Source: Mycobacterium simiae
GTDB taxonomy: Bacteria; Actinomycetota; Actinomycetes; Mycobacteriales; Mycobacteriaceae
Direction: 5' to 3'
Assembly: GCF_010727605.1 (NCBI RefSeq)
Contig: NZ_AP022568.1
Coordinates: 3,038,001 to 3,102,000 of the forward strand
Length of the DNA: 64,000 nt
The translations under genes were made by a program, and so were the position numbers. The notes under the pieces are model-generated. The model did not search any database. It was not told the origin of the DNA and worked only from the letters and a program-made list of their open reading frames with translations. The number at the start of each line of letters is the position of its first letter. The stretch's first letter is position 1. Of the stretch, positions 1-8,250 are shown piece by piece.

Positions 1-130
1 TGCCGTCGTCGACGCACACCACGTTGTCGAAGACCGAGCGCACGTCGGCGATCACCTCGCCGATGACGGTGGCTTCGTTGAAGGCGGGAATGACGATCCA
101 GACGCCGGGGTAATGCGTTTCGATGCTCAC
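1..130 (-). CDS. ppgS: Glycosyltransferase family 2, N-terminal fragment (PpgS-like)
   Basis: Only the first 43 codons lie in the window; the gene runs off the left edge. The fragment reads from a GTG at 128-130 and shows a GT-A fold start (WIVIPAFNEA) followed by VVCVDDG, the beginning of the nucleotide-sugar binding DDGS motif. In M. tuberculosis the gene beside the Rv3630 membrane protein is ppgS (Rv3631), which makes polyprenyl-phosphate-GalNAc used to add galactosamine to arabinogalactan. Assignment to ppgS is by this neighbour relation plus the fold; the fragment alone only supports a family 2 glycosyltransferase. The start lies 14 bases after the stop of the flippase-like gene, so the two are probably co-transcribed. 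Confidence 0.7.
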   Translation of the reverse strand, partial: MSIETHYPGVWIVIPAFNEATVIGEVIADVRSVFDNVVCVDDG

Positions 131-144
131 CAGGTTAGCCAGGA

Positions 145-1446
145 TCAGCCGGTTGGGCGCTCGGCACGCGCCAGGGCGAACAGGTGTACCGCGATTCCCA
201 CCAGCGGGCCGCAGCACAGGGCGACCACGGTGCGGGTCTGCAGCGGCAGCGGCAGGAGCAGCAACACCCCCGACGCCACCGTCGCGCCCACCCAGCCGAG
301 TGCGTACCCGCGGTGCAGCGCGGCGGCTACCGTGGCGGCGCCGGTCAGGGTCAGCATCGCGATCGACACCGCCGCAGCGGTCAGCCATGCCAGCAGGGCG
401 CCGCTGGCGTCGTACTGAGACCCGAAGGCGACCCGCAGCAGCCACGGTCCGAGCAGCCCGGCGGCTACCACCCCGGCCGCGCCGATGGCAGCGATGAGCA
501 TCGCGGGGGTCAGTAGCGCCCGCAGCCGGTTGCGACGCTCGTCGACGAAGTGTGCGATCAGGTTGCCCTGCATGGCGGTCAGCGGCACCAGCAGCGGTGC
601 CCGGGTGAGCGTCACCGCGAGAATGATCACCCCGCCTTGTGCCCCAAGCTCATTCGACGTCAGCTTGAGCAGCACCGGGAATCCCATCACCAGGATCGCG
701 CTGGCCCCGGCGGCGGTGATGGAATGCGCGGTGCCGCGCAGGAACGTCGCGGTGTCGCCCGGGGTGAGCAGCCGGGCCGCCGCGCGAGCGCCGGGCGCGG
801 CCAGCAGGATGATCGCCCAGGCAACGGCGCCGGCGACGGTCGCCCACAGGTAACCGGTCAGATCCCAGCCCAGCACGAACGTCGTGGTCGCGATCGTCAC
901 CCGCATGACCGCGTCGGTCACCATCAACGCGCCGTACTGGGTCCATCGGTCGGTGCCGGCCAACATGCCCAGCAGCGTGGCGTGCACACAGAAACCGGCC
1001 AGCCCGATGGCCAGCAGGGCCACCGACAACCACCGCTCCTGGATGAACACCCGCCCGCTCCACAACGGCGAGCTGCCCGCGATGATCATGGCCGCGGCGA
1101 CGCCGACCAGGGCCGCCACCCGCAGCGGGTGGTTGCGCGGTTCGCCCGGACATGGTGCCCCCGGGTGGGGGAACCGGGTGGCCCGGACCTCCCGCGTCGT
1201 CTCCTGCAGCAGTCCGAAGGCCGCCCCGGTGGCCAGGCCGAACGCCCCCCAGAACACGCCGAACACCGAGAAGCCGCTCGGAGCCAGGTCGCGAGCGGCC
1301 AGATAGATGACGGCGTAGCCGCACACCGCGGTGAGCGCCGTCGCGACACCTACCCGGGCCACACTGCCTCGTGCGATCGGTCCCTGGGGCGCTCCCGCGG
1401 CCGGGGCAGCACCCAGGGGCGCCGCCGCGCCGCCGATTTCGGTCAC
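145..1446 (-). CDS. Multi-pass membrane protein, polysaccharide-flippase-like (Rv3630 family)
   Basis: The 433-residue product is almost entirely hydrophobic, with about 12 predicted membrane segments separated by short Arg-rich loops, as in Wzx/MOP-type lipid-linked sugar exporters. Its size and position match Rv3630 (about 430 residues), which sits beside ppgS. A role in moving or presenting a polyprenyl-linked sugar across the inner membrane is an inference from that neighbour; no substrate can be read from the sequence. A Pro/Gly-rich loop near residues 93-110 is encoded by a C5/G5 palindromic stretch at about 1154-1175. Confidence 0.75.
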   Translation of the reverse strand: MTEIGGAAAPLGAAPAAGAPQGPIARGSVARVGVATALTAVCGYAVIYLAARDLAPSGFSVFGVFWGAFGLATGAAFGLLQETTREVRATRFPHPGAPCPGEPRNHPLRVAALVGVAAAMIIAGSSPLWSGRVFIQERWLSVALLAIGLAGFCVHATLLGMLAGTDRWTQYGALMVTDAVMRVTIATTTFVLGWDLTGYLWATVAGAVAWAIILLAAPGARAAARLLTPGDTATFLRGTAHSITAAGASAILVMGFPVLLKLTSNELGAQGGVIILAVTLTRAPLLVPLTAMQGNLIAHFVDERRNRLRALLTPAMLIAAIGAAGVVAAGLLGPWLLRVAFGSQYDASGALLAWLTAAAVSIAMLTLTGAATVAAALHRGYALGWVGATVASGVLLLLPLPLQTRTVVALCCGPLVGIAVHLFALARAERPTG

Positions 1447-1582
1447 CGAGGCGGCGCCTTCGGCCGATCGCCCCTACCCGCCGCCACTATCGCCACAATC
1501 TGAAAATAATAAGTGCGCGACAGTAGTGTCTGGCAGCGACGACCAGCTTCGCCCTGGGGTGGGCGGCTGTCGGGAAGGATCC

Positions 1583-2665
1583 ATGGCGGCGGCGCGCATC
1601 TTCGGGATTTCGCTAATCGTCACCGTGGCGGCCCTGGTACTCGGGTTCCTGCACGGCGGGCTCGACGCCCTGTATCTGTTGGTCGCCCTCGGCGTTCTCG
1701 AGGTATCGCTGTCCTTCGACAACGCGGTGATCAACGCGGCCGTGCTGAAGCGAATGAGCCCGTTCTGGCGGCGGATGTTCCTGACGATCGGGATCCTGAT
1801 CGCCGTCTTCGGCATGCGACTGCTGTTCCCGTTGCTCATCGTGTGGGCCACCGCCGGAGTCGACCCCGTGCGCGCGCTGGAGCTGGCGGCCGCGCCGCCC
1901 CCGCACGACGCGCTGGAGTTTCCCGACGGGTCGCCCAGCTACGAGAAGCTGGTCACCTCCGCCCACCCGCAGATCGCCGCATTCGGCGGGCTGTTCTTGC
2001 TGATGCTGTTTCTGGACTTCCTCTTCAATGACCGAGATATCAAGTGGCTCAAATGGATTGAGGTGCCGTTCGCCCGGGTCGGTCGGCTCGCCGAAGTTTC
2101 CGTGGTGGTCGCGGCCGTCACGCTGGTCGTGGTCGGCACGCAGTTGACCCACTCCGGCGACGACCGCGCGACGGTGTTGACGGCCGGGTTGCTGGGTCTG
2201 GTGAGCTACCTGGTCGTCAACAGTTTGAGCCAGGCGTTCCGGCCTGCGGGTATCGATAACGAGGACCCCAGCGAGGCTGGGCTACTGGCGACGGGCCGGG
2301 CCGGGCTGACGCTGTTCGTGTATCTGGAAGTGCTCGACGCTTCCTTCTCGTTCGACGGGGTCACCGGCGCCTTCGCGATCACCTCGGACCCCATCGTGAT
2401 CGCCTTGGGGCTCGGCCTGATCGGTTCGATGTTCGTCCGATCGATCACGATCTATCTGGTCCAGCAGCAAACGCTGGACCGTTTCGTGTACCTGGAACAC
2501 GGCGCGCACTGGGCGATCGGCGCGTTGTCGGTGATCATGTTGCTGTCCATCGACGAGCGTTATCGGATCCACCAAGTCGTGACCGCCTCGGTGGGCGTTG
2601 TCGTGATCGGTGCCGCGTTGGGGTGGAGCGTGCTGCGCAACCGCCGTGCCGCCGGGGCCGGCTGA
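1583..2665 (+). CDS. DUF475 / TerC-like integral membrane protein (Rv3629c family)
   Basis: The 360-residue protein has about nine membrane segments. Two acidic patches repeat in the two halves (EVSLSFDNAVINAAVL near the N-terminus and EVLDASFSFDGVTGAF later), the hallmark of the TerC/DUF475 family with Asp and Glu inside membrane helices, often thought to handle metal ions. The ATG at 1583 is chosen because GGGAAGG lies just upstream and the length matches Rv3629c. The frame stays open upstream to 1331, but that part overlaps the divergent gene and looks non-coding. The transported substrate is unknown. Confidence 0.85.
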   Translation: MAAARIFGISLIVTVAALVLGFLHGGLDALYLLVALGVLEVSLSFDNAVINAAVLKRMSPFWRRMFLTIGILIAVFGMRLLFPLLIVWATAGVDPVRALELAAAPPPHDALEFPDGSPSYEKLVTSAHPQIAAFGGLFLLMLFLDFLFNDRDIKWLKWIEVPFARVGRLAEVSVVVAAVTLVVVGTQLTHSGDDRATVLTAGLLGLVSYLVVNSLSQAFRPAGIDNEDPSEAGLLATGRAGLTLFVYLEVLDASFSFDGVTGAFAITSDPIVIALGLGLIGSMFVRSITIYLVQQQTLDRFVYLEHGAHWAIGALSVIMLLSIDERYRIHQVVTASVGVVVIGAALGWSVLRNRRAAGAG

Positions 2666-2679
2666 CTCGCGGTGGGCGG

Positions 2680-3168
2680 TTAGTGCCCGGCTTCCTTGAA
2701 CCGCGCGAACGAGCGCTCCACCTCGGCCTCGGCCTCGGCGCGGCCGACCCAGTCGGCGGCCTTGACGTACTTGCCCGGCTCGAGCGCCTTGTATTGCGAG
2801 AAGAAGTGTTTGATGACGTCCAGCTCGTAGGCCGGAACGTCGCCGATGTCCTGGATGTGGTCCCACCGGTAATCCCCGGCCGGCACGCACAACACCTTGT
2901 CGTCGCCGCCGGCCTCGTCGACCATCTTGAACATGCCCACCGGACGCGCCTCGACCAGCACACCCGGGAACACCGACTCGGGGAGCAGCAGCAGGACGTC
3001 CAGCGGGTCGCCGTCTTCACCGAGGCTGTTCTCGATGAAGCCGTAATCGGTGGGGTAGGCCATCGATGTGTAGAGGTAGCGGTCGAGCTTCACCCGCCCG
3101 GTCTCGTGATCGACTTCGTACTTGTTGCGTTGGCCTTTCGGGATCTCGATGACCACGTCGAATTGCAC
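2680..3168 (-). CDS. ppa: Inorganic pyrophosphatase
   Basis: A 162-residue family I soluble pyrophosphatase, the same length as the M. tuberculosis enzyme. It hydrolyses PPi to two phosphates in the cytosol, driving polymer synthesis. The Mg-binding signature [11 protein letters not shown] is intact, as are the earlier KYEVDHETG and the YPTDYGFI segment. The C-terminal helix is short, as in bacterial hexameric enzymes. The gene is convergent with the DUF475 gene, leaving only 14 bases between them, and divergent from dacB. Confidence 0.97.
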   Translation of the reverse strand: MQFDVVIEIPKGQRNKYEVDHETGRVKLDRYLYTSMAYPTDYGFIENSLGEDGDPLDVLLLLPESVFPGVLVEARPVGMFKMVDEAGGDDKVLCVPAGDYRWDHIQDIGDVPAYELDVIKHFFSQYKALEPGKYVKAADWVGRAEAEAEVERSFARFKEAGH

Positions 3169-3292
3169 TGGCTCGGCTCCTTTGAAGAAAAGTCACTGGG
3201 TGGACCCGGGTAGGTCGGATACGTCGCGGATCACCCTAGTCGAGCGCTATTCGGCAGCTTCGGCAGAATAGGACCAAACAGTCAGGAGAGTG

Positions 3293-4678
3293 ATGGGTCG
3301 TACTCGCTGGCGGAAATCCACCCAGGTCTTGATCGGATTGGCCGTGCTGGCGTTCGTCGCCGCCGTGGTGGCCGCCGCAACCTTTTTCACCACGGGTGGC
3401 CACGGCAGTAGCGGCAGCCACGCTCCGGTACCGCCGCCCCGGCCGCCGGTCCTGAAGCCGGGTGTGGTGCCCGTCGCCGATAATGCCGAGACGCCGTCGC
3501 CCGGTGGACTGGCGGCCGTGTTGGCACCCGTGGTCGCCGACCCCAACCTGGGCCGGTTCGGCGGCCGGATCACCGACGCGCTCACCGGCAACCAGCTGTG
3601 GCAGTTGGCCGACGACATGCCGCTGGTGCCGGCGTCGACGAATAAGGTACTGACCGCGGCCGCGGCATTGCTGACGCTGGATCGGCAGGCCCGGATCAGC
3701 ACCCGCGTGGTGGCCGGCAGCGCGAACGCGCAAGGACCGGTTGTGCTGGTCGGCGCGGGGGACCCGACCCTGTCTGCCGCACCGACCGAGGTGCCCACCT
3801 GGTACCGCGGCGCCGCCCGGATCGGTGATTTGGTGGAGCAGATCCATCGCAGTGGCATGACCCCGACGGCCGTGCAGGTGGACATCTCGGCATTTTCCGG
3901 ACCGACGATGGCGCAGGGCTGGGACCCGGCCGACATCGACAACGGCGACATCGCGCCGATCGAGCCGGTGATGATCGACTGCGGGCGTATCCAGCCGACC
4001 ACCGTCAACTCGCGGCGATCCAAGACACCGGCCCTGGACGCCGGGCGGGAACTGGCGAAAGCGCTCGGTCTGGATCCGGCCGCGGTGAGCATCGGCACGG
4101 CGCCGTCCGGGGCACGCCAGCTGGCGGTGGTGCAATCCGCGCCGCTGGTGCAGCGGCTCGGCGAAATGATGGACCACTCCGACAATGTGCTGGCCGAGTC
4201 CATCGGGCGTGAGGTGGCGGCGGCGATCAATCGCCCGCGCAGCTTCGCGGGCGCGGTCGATGCGGTGACCAACCGCTTGAACACCGCGCACGTCGACACG
4301 ACCGGCGCCACGCTGGTGGACTCCAGTGGACTCTCGGTCGACGACCGCCTGACCGCCCGGACCCTCGACGGGACAGTGCAGGCAGCGGCCGGGCCGGACC
4401 AGCCGTCGCTGCGCGCGCTGCTGGATCTCCTTCCCATCGCCGGCGGCAGCGGGACGCTGGCCGAACGCTTCCTCGACCAGTCCACCAATCAAGGCCCGGC
4501 CGGCTGGTTGCGCGCCAAAACCGGATCGTTGACCGCCATCAACTCGTTGGTCGGCGTCGTTACCGACCGCAGTGGGCGGGTCCTCACGTTTGCGTTCATC
4601 TCCAACGCCGCGGGCCCCAACGGGCGCAACGCGATGGACGCTGTCGCCGCCCGGCTGTGGACGTGCGGGTGCGCATGA
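3293..4678 (+). CDS. dacB: D-alanyl-D-alanine carboxypeptidase, PBP4 class
   Basis: The 461-residue protein is a class C penicillin-binding protein that trims peptidoglycan stem peptides outside the membrane. An N-terminal membrane anchor covers residues 11-30 and a Pro-rich linker follows. The three active-site motifs are visible: S115-T-N-K118, S296-D-N298 and K409-T-G411. The ATG at 3293 gives the same length as Rv3627c; a GTG directly before it (3290) is an alternative, but it lies too near the AGGAG at 3284. The stop overlaps the next start (ATGA), so translation with the following zinc peptidase is probably coupled. Confidence 0.93.
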   Translation: MGRTRWRKSTQVLIGLAVLAFVAAVVAAATFFTTGGHGSSGSHAPVPPPRPPVLKPGVVPVADNAETPSPGGLAAVLAPVVADPNLGRFGGRITDALTGNQLWQLADDMPLVPASTNKVLTAAAALLTLDRQARISTRVVAGSANAQGPVVLVGAGDPTLSAAPTEVPTWYRGAARIGDLVEQIHRSGMTPTAVQVDISAFSGPTMAQGWDPADIDNGDIAPIEPVMIDCGRIQPTTVNSRRSKTPALDAGRELAKALGLDPAAVSIGTAPSGARQLAVVQSAPLVQRLGEMMDHSDNVLAESIGREVAAAINRPRSFAGAVDAVTNRLNTAHVDTTGATLVDSSGLSVDDRLTARTLDGTVQAAAGPDQPSLRALLDLLPIAGGSGTLAERFLDQSTNQGPAGWLRAKTGSLTAINSLVGVVTDRSGRVLTFAFISNAAGPNGRNAMDAVAARLWTCGCA

Positions 4679-5727
4679 CGCAGTCGTCCGAACTGACCCT
4701 GGGTACCGCCGTCGATTGGGGCTTCGCCGCCACCGTCGGCGTCCGGTTGGCCCGGCCGGGTCCGCCGGCCAGCGATTACACCCGCCGCCAGGTCATCGAG
4801 GAGCTGGCGAGTTCGGCGACGCGAGCCGAACCGCTGGTGCGTGACGTCACCGGGTTGGTCACCGGCGGCGACGTGCCGGCGGCGCGCATCGTGGACCGGC
4901 GGGAGTGGGTTCGCGCGGCGGCAAACTCCATGCGGTTGATGACGAACGGCACCGAAAAGCCGCGGGGCTTCGTGACCGGCCGGGTCACGGGTGCGCAGAC
5001 CGGGGCCGTGCTGGCGTTCGTGGCATCCGGCATCCTCGGCCAGTACGACCCGTTCGCGGCCGACAAAGAAGGCTGTTTGCTGCTGGTCTATCCCAACGTC
5101 ATCGCGGTCGAGCGGCAGCTGCGGGTGGTGCCGGCGGATTTCCGGCTGTGGGTCTGCTTGCACGAGGTGACCCATCGCGTGCAATTCACCACCAACCCGT
5201 GGCTGCCCGACTACATGTCGGACGCGCTGGCGCTGCTGACCCGGGACGCGGGCGACAACTTCGGCGAGGTGGCCAGCCGGCTGTCGGACTACGTGCGCAA
5301 TCGCGGACTCAGCGGCTCCGAGTCCGAGGGGGGCCCGACCGGCATCGTCGGGCTGGTACGCGCGGTCCAGTCTGAGCCGCAGCGTCACGCGCTGGATCGG
5401 CTGCTGGTCCTGGGCACGCTGCTGGAAGGCCACGCCGAGCACGTGATGGACGCCGTCGGGCCCAAGGCGGTGCCATCGGTGGCCACCATCCGCGGCCGAT
5501 TCGACGACCGGCGGCAACGCAAACAACCGCCGCTGCAGCGGCTGCTGCGCGCCCTGCTGGGCCTCGATGCCAAGCTCAGCCAGTACACCCGTGGGAAGGC
5601 CTTCGTCGACGAGGTCGTGGCCCGGGTCGGCATGGAACGGTTCAACGCGGTCTGGTCGGGCCCCGAGACGTTGCCGTTGCCCGTCGAAATCGAAGAGCCC
5701 CAGCGATGGATCGATCGGGTCCTGTAG
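4675..5727 (+). CDS. Zinc-dependent peptidase-like protein (Rv3626c family)
   Basis: A 350-residue actinobacterial protein of the DUF2342 / zinc-dependent metalloprotease family (sometimes annotated as F420-biosynthesis-associated). The HExxH zinc motif is H163-E-V-T-H167, within a segment reading LHEVTHRVQF. The ATG at 4675 forms an ATGA overlap with dacB and gives the length of Rv3626c. The downstream end overlaps tilS by 22 bases. The substrate is unknown; the family fold resembles gluzincins, but peptidase activity is inferred only from the motif. Confidence 0.85.
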   Translation: MTQSSELTLGTAVDWGFAATVGVRLARPGPPASDYTRRQVIEELASSATRAEPLVRDVTGLVTGGDVPAARIVDRREWVRAAANSMRLMTNGTEKPRGFVTGRVTGAQTGAVLAFVASGILGQYDPFAADKEGCLLLVYPNVIAVERQLRVVPADFRLWVCLHEVTHRVQFTTNPWLPDYMSDALALLTRDAGDNFGEVASRLSDYVRNRGLSGSESEGGPTGIVGLVRAVQSEPQRHALDRLLVLGTLLEGHAEHVMDAVGPKAVPSVATIRGRFDDRRQRKQPPLQRLLRALLGLDAKLSQYTRGKAFVDEVVARVGMERFNAVWSGPETLPLPVEIEEPQRWIDRVL

Positions 5728-6674
5728 GACAGCTGCGCGGCGCTGTCGAGGCGTTCGCGACCACCTATCCGGTTGCCGGCGACCGATGGTCGGTGGCGCT
5801 GTCGGGCGGACCGGACTCCCTTGCCCTGACCGCCGTCGCCGCCGGTCTGCGGGCGACCACCGCGCTGATCGTGGACCACGGCCTGCAGCCCGACTCGGCC
5901 GCCGTCGCCGAAACCGCACGTGCCCAAGCGCTCGAGTTGGGATGCGTTGCCGCACAGGTAATTCGGGTCGAGGTGGGCCCAACCCGACCGGCGGGGGGCC
6001 CGGAGGCCGCGGCCCGCGCCGCCCGCTATGCGGCGTTGAGTGCGGCCCGGCGCGGGCCGGTGCTACTGGCCCACACCCTCGACGACCAGGCCGAGACGGT
6101 GTTGCTCGGGCTGGGCCGCGGTTCCGGGGCCCGCTCCATTGCCGGGATGCGCCCGCATGATCCGCCGTGGTTGCGGCCGTTGCTGGGAGTCCGCCGCGCC
6201 ATCACCCACGCCGCCTGCCAGGAGTTGGGCCTGAGGGCCTGGCAGGATCCGCACAACACCGACCGCCGCTTCACTCGAACCCGGCTGCGGCTGGAGGTGC
6301 TGCCGCTGCTCGAGGAGGTGCTCGGCGGCGGCGTGGCCGAGGCGCTGGCCCGCACCGCGACCGCGCTGCGGGAGGACACCGGCTTCATCGACGAGCTGGC
6401 GGCCGAGGCGCTGCCCGGCGTCACGGAGGGTGCCGGGCTGCGCGCGGGCGCGCTGGCGGCCCTGGCCGAGCCGGTGCGGCGGCGGGTCATCCGGGCCTGG
6501 CTGCTGGCCGGCGGCGCCACCGGGCTCACCGACAAGCAGATCCGCGGTGTCGACCGGCTGATCACCGCGTGGCGCGGCCAGGGGGGCGTGGCGGTCGGTT
6601 CCGACGCGCCGCGCGAGCGTTTGATCGCCGGACGGCGCGACGGCGTGCTCGTGCTGCGGCGCGAACCTGTGTGA
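5706..6674 (+). CDS. tilS: tRNA(Ile)-lysidine synthase
   Basis: The 322-residue enzyme belongs to the PP-loop ATP pyrophosphatases and converts C34 of the CAU-anticodon tRNA-Ile to lysidine, switching its codon and amino acid identity. The PP-loop SGGPDS lies at residues 33-38. The following TRTRLRLEVLP region is typical of TilS. It lacks the extra C-terminal domains of the E. coli enzyme, as usual in actinobacteria. The start lies inside the end of the zinc-peptidase gene, and hpt follows after 61 bases. This tilS-hpt pairing is widely conserved upstream of ftsH; here ftsH lies 15 kb away. Confidence 0.94.
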   Translation: MDRSGPVGQLRGAVEAFATTYPVAGDRWSVALSGGPDSLALTAVAAGLRATTALIVDHGLQPDSAAVAETARAQALELGCVAAQVIRVEVGPTRPAGGPEAAARAARYAALSAARRGPVLLAHTLDDQAETVLLGLGRGSGARSIAGMRPHDPPWLRPLLGVRRAITHAACQELGLRAWQDPHNTDRRFTRTRLRLEVLPLLEEVLGGGVAEALARTATALREDTGFIDELAAEALPGVTEGAGLRAGALAALAEPVRRRVIRAWLLAGGATGLTDKQIRGVDRLITAWRGQGGVAVGSDAPRERLIAGRRDGVLVLRREPV

Positions 6675-6735
6675 ATTTCCCCCAAATTGTCGGCGCCGTT
6701 GGTTGTTCACCGGCTGACGTGGCACGCTGTGGAGC

Positions 6736-7335
6736 GTGGCCCAGATCTCCTCGGCGATAACACCCGAGCAGCCCGTGGACCTGTATCCGGGGGATATCAA
6801 GTCCGTGCTGCTCACCACGGAGCAGATCCAGGCGCGCATCGGCGAGCTCGGCGAGCAGATCGGCAACGACTACGGCCAGGCGGAGAGTGGCCAGGATCTG
6901 CTGTTGATCACCGTGCTCAAGGGCGCGGTCATCTTTGTCACCGACTTGGCTCGCGCGATCCCGCTGCCGACGCAGTTCGAGTTCATGGCCGTCAGCTCCT
7001 ACGGTTCCTCGACATCGTCTTCGGGTGTGGTGCGCATTCTCAAAGACTTGGACCGCGACATCAACGATCGCGACGTGCTGATCGTCGAGGACATCGTGGA
7101 CTCCGGCCTGACCTTGTCCTGGCTGCTGCGGAACCTCAAGACTCGCCGTCCCCGCTCGCTGCGGGTGTGCACGTTGCTGCGCAAACCCGACGCGTTGCGT
7201 GCCAACGCCGAGATCGCCTACGTGGGCTTCGACATTCCCAACGAATTCGTCGTGGGTTACGGCTTGGACTACGACGAGCGCTACCGCGACCTGTCGTACA
7301 TCGGCACGCTGGACCCCCGGATCTACGAGCAGTAG
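6736..7335 (+). CDS. hpt: Hypoxanthine-guanine phosphoribosyltransferase
   Basis: A 199-residue type I phosphoribosyltransferase of purine salvage that makes IMP or GMP from the base and PRPP. The PRPP-binding motif [16 protein letters not shown] spans residues 114-129, and the flexible-loop segment [11 protein letters not shown] is present near residue 87. The start is a GTG at 6736. The annotated M. tuberculosis protein is slightly longer at the N-terminus, but no better start is visible here. It ends the dacB-tilS-hpt series of same-strand genes; the inserted amine module begins just after it on the opposite strand. Confidence 0.94.
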   Translation: MAQISSAITPEQPVDLYPGDIKSVLLTTEQIQARIGELGEQIGNDYGQAESGQDLLLITVLKGAVIFVTDLARAIPLPTQFEFMAVSSYGSSTSSSGVVRILKDLDRDINDRDVLIVEDIVDSGLTLSWLLRNLKTRRPRSLRVCTLLRKPDALRANAEIAYVGFDIPNEFVVGYGLDYDERYRDLSYIGTLDPRIYEQ

Positions 7336-7342
7336 ACGGCGG

Positions 7343-8008
7343 TCAGCCGTCGGCGCGGTCGTCGGGGTAGGCGGTGATCGCCAAGAACCGGATTGGCAAG
7401 CGCACCAACTGATGTGGGCCATGCAGCGTCTCGCCGTCGAGCAGCAGCGTGTCGCCGGGCCGCAGGGTGTATTCCGCATCGCCGTGGCCGTAGACCATGA
7501 CGCCTTCGAGCATGTAGAGGACTTCGGTGCCGGGGTGCTGGAACTGCGGGAAGACTTCGCTGGCCTCGGTCAGGGTCACCAGTACCGGCTCGAGGCGCTT
7601 GTGCGGACCCCGCAGTGCCCCGAGTAGTTCGTAGTGGTGTCCCACCCGGGTGCCGCGGCCGATGATCGTCGAGCCGCGCCCGTTCTCGGTGTAGACCGCG
7701 TCGTGTCCGGTGTCGGCGCCGCGGAACAGCACCGTCACCGGGACGTCCAGGCCCGCGGCCAACCTGGCCAGCGTGGAGAGGCTGCACGAGGTTTGCGCGT
7801 TCTCGATCTTCGACAGCATCGCCTTGGAGATCCCGACCCGATCGGCCATGTCGGCGATCGACAGGCCGGCGGCCCGCCGCAGGCTGCGAACTTGGCGCGC
7901 GATGGCGTTTTCCAGGTCGTTTCCGGTCAGCGCCTCGCCCACCACCTCGCGCTGTACCGGCGCCGGATCGCCGCTGTCGCGTACGACACCAGGTTTGCGC
8001 TCCTCCAC
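7343..8008 (-). CDS. XRE-family regulator with C-terminal cupin domain
   Basis: The likely 221-residue protein has an N-terminal helix-turn-helix (IARQVRSLRRAAGLSIADM then VGISKAMLSKIEN) and a C-terminal cupin sensor domain (HPGTEVLYMLEGVM, then LRPGDTLLLDGETLHG). This is the layout of PuuR-like regulators of polyamine or amine catabolism. The GTG at 8008 is chosen because the frame further upstream runs through a perfect palindrome at 8032-8048 that is more plausibly an operator. It is divergent from the glutamine-synthetase-like gene and probably controls that operon and itself. The ligand is unknown; the cupin barrel may bind an amine, an amino acid or a glutamylated intermediate. Confidence 0.85.
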   Translation of the reverse strand: MEERKPGVVRDSGDPAPVQREVVGEALTGNDLENAIARQVRSLRRAAGLSIADMADRVGISKAMLSKIENAQTSCSLSTLARLAAGLDVPVTVLFRGADTGHDAVYTENGRGSTIIGRGTRVGHHYELLGALRGPHKRLEPVLVTLTEASEVFPQFQHPGTEVLYMLEGVMVYGHGDAEYTLRPGDTLLLDGETLHGPHQLVRLPIRFLAITAYPDDRADG

Positions 8009-8031
8009 GGCGCGCGAGTTTAACAGAAATT

Positions 8032-8048
8032 GTTTCCTGTCAGGAAAC
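8032..8048. promoter_or_regulatory. Perfect palindrome, probable regulator operator
   Basis: GTTTCCTGTCAGGAAAC has 8-base arms around one central base. It lies 24 bases upstream of the proposed regulator start, on the side facing the divergent operon. The same half-site recurs at 8146-8152 and 8184-8190. Confidence 0.6.
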
Positions 8049-8145
8049 GGATCCCGATGACGGTCGGGCATCGTAGCGCGTTTCCCAACGACAGTGGCGC
8101 CCGTCAGATCGTAGGGTCTACTATGACGAATCAGCATTTCATACA

Positions 8146-8190
8146 AGGAAACAATCGGTTGATGTGTTGGCAATATTCGACCGGTTTCCT
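8146..8190. promoter_or_regulatory. Inverted AGGAAAC ... GTTTCCT half-sites upstream of the ligase gene
   Basis: AGGAAAC at 8146-8152 faces GTTTCCT at 8184-8190, with centres 38 bases apart. These are the same 7-mers that form the palindrome at 8032-8048. Four copies of one 7-mer within 160 bases of the divergent gap suggest cooperative or looped binding by the XRE-cupin regulator. Confidence 0.5.
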
Positions 8191-8250
8191 CTTAGTCGAG
8201 GAAGTCGCGGTAATCGCACCGTCGACAGTCAACGCCGAGGGAGAACCGCC

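Noticed and set aside
1154..1175. C5/G5 palindrome inside the flippase-like gene, similar in look to the fol element
   Set aside because: The reading frame continues through it and the core sequence differs from the 27056 element; it may be chance in GC-rich DNA.
8164..8250. N-terminal extension of the glutamine-synthetase-like gene
   Set aside because: It would cover the AGGAAAC/GTTTCCT half-sites and lacks family similarity; the ATG at 8251 has a good ribosome site.
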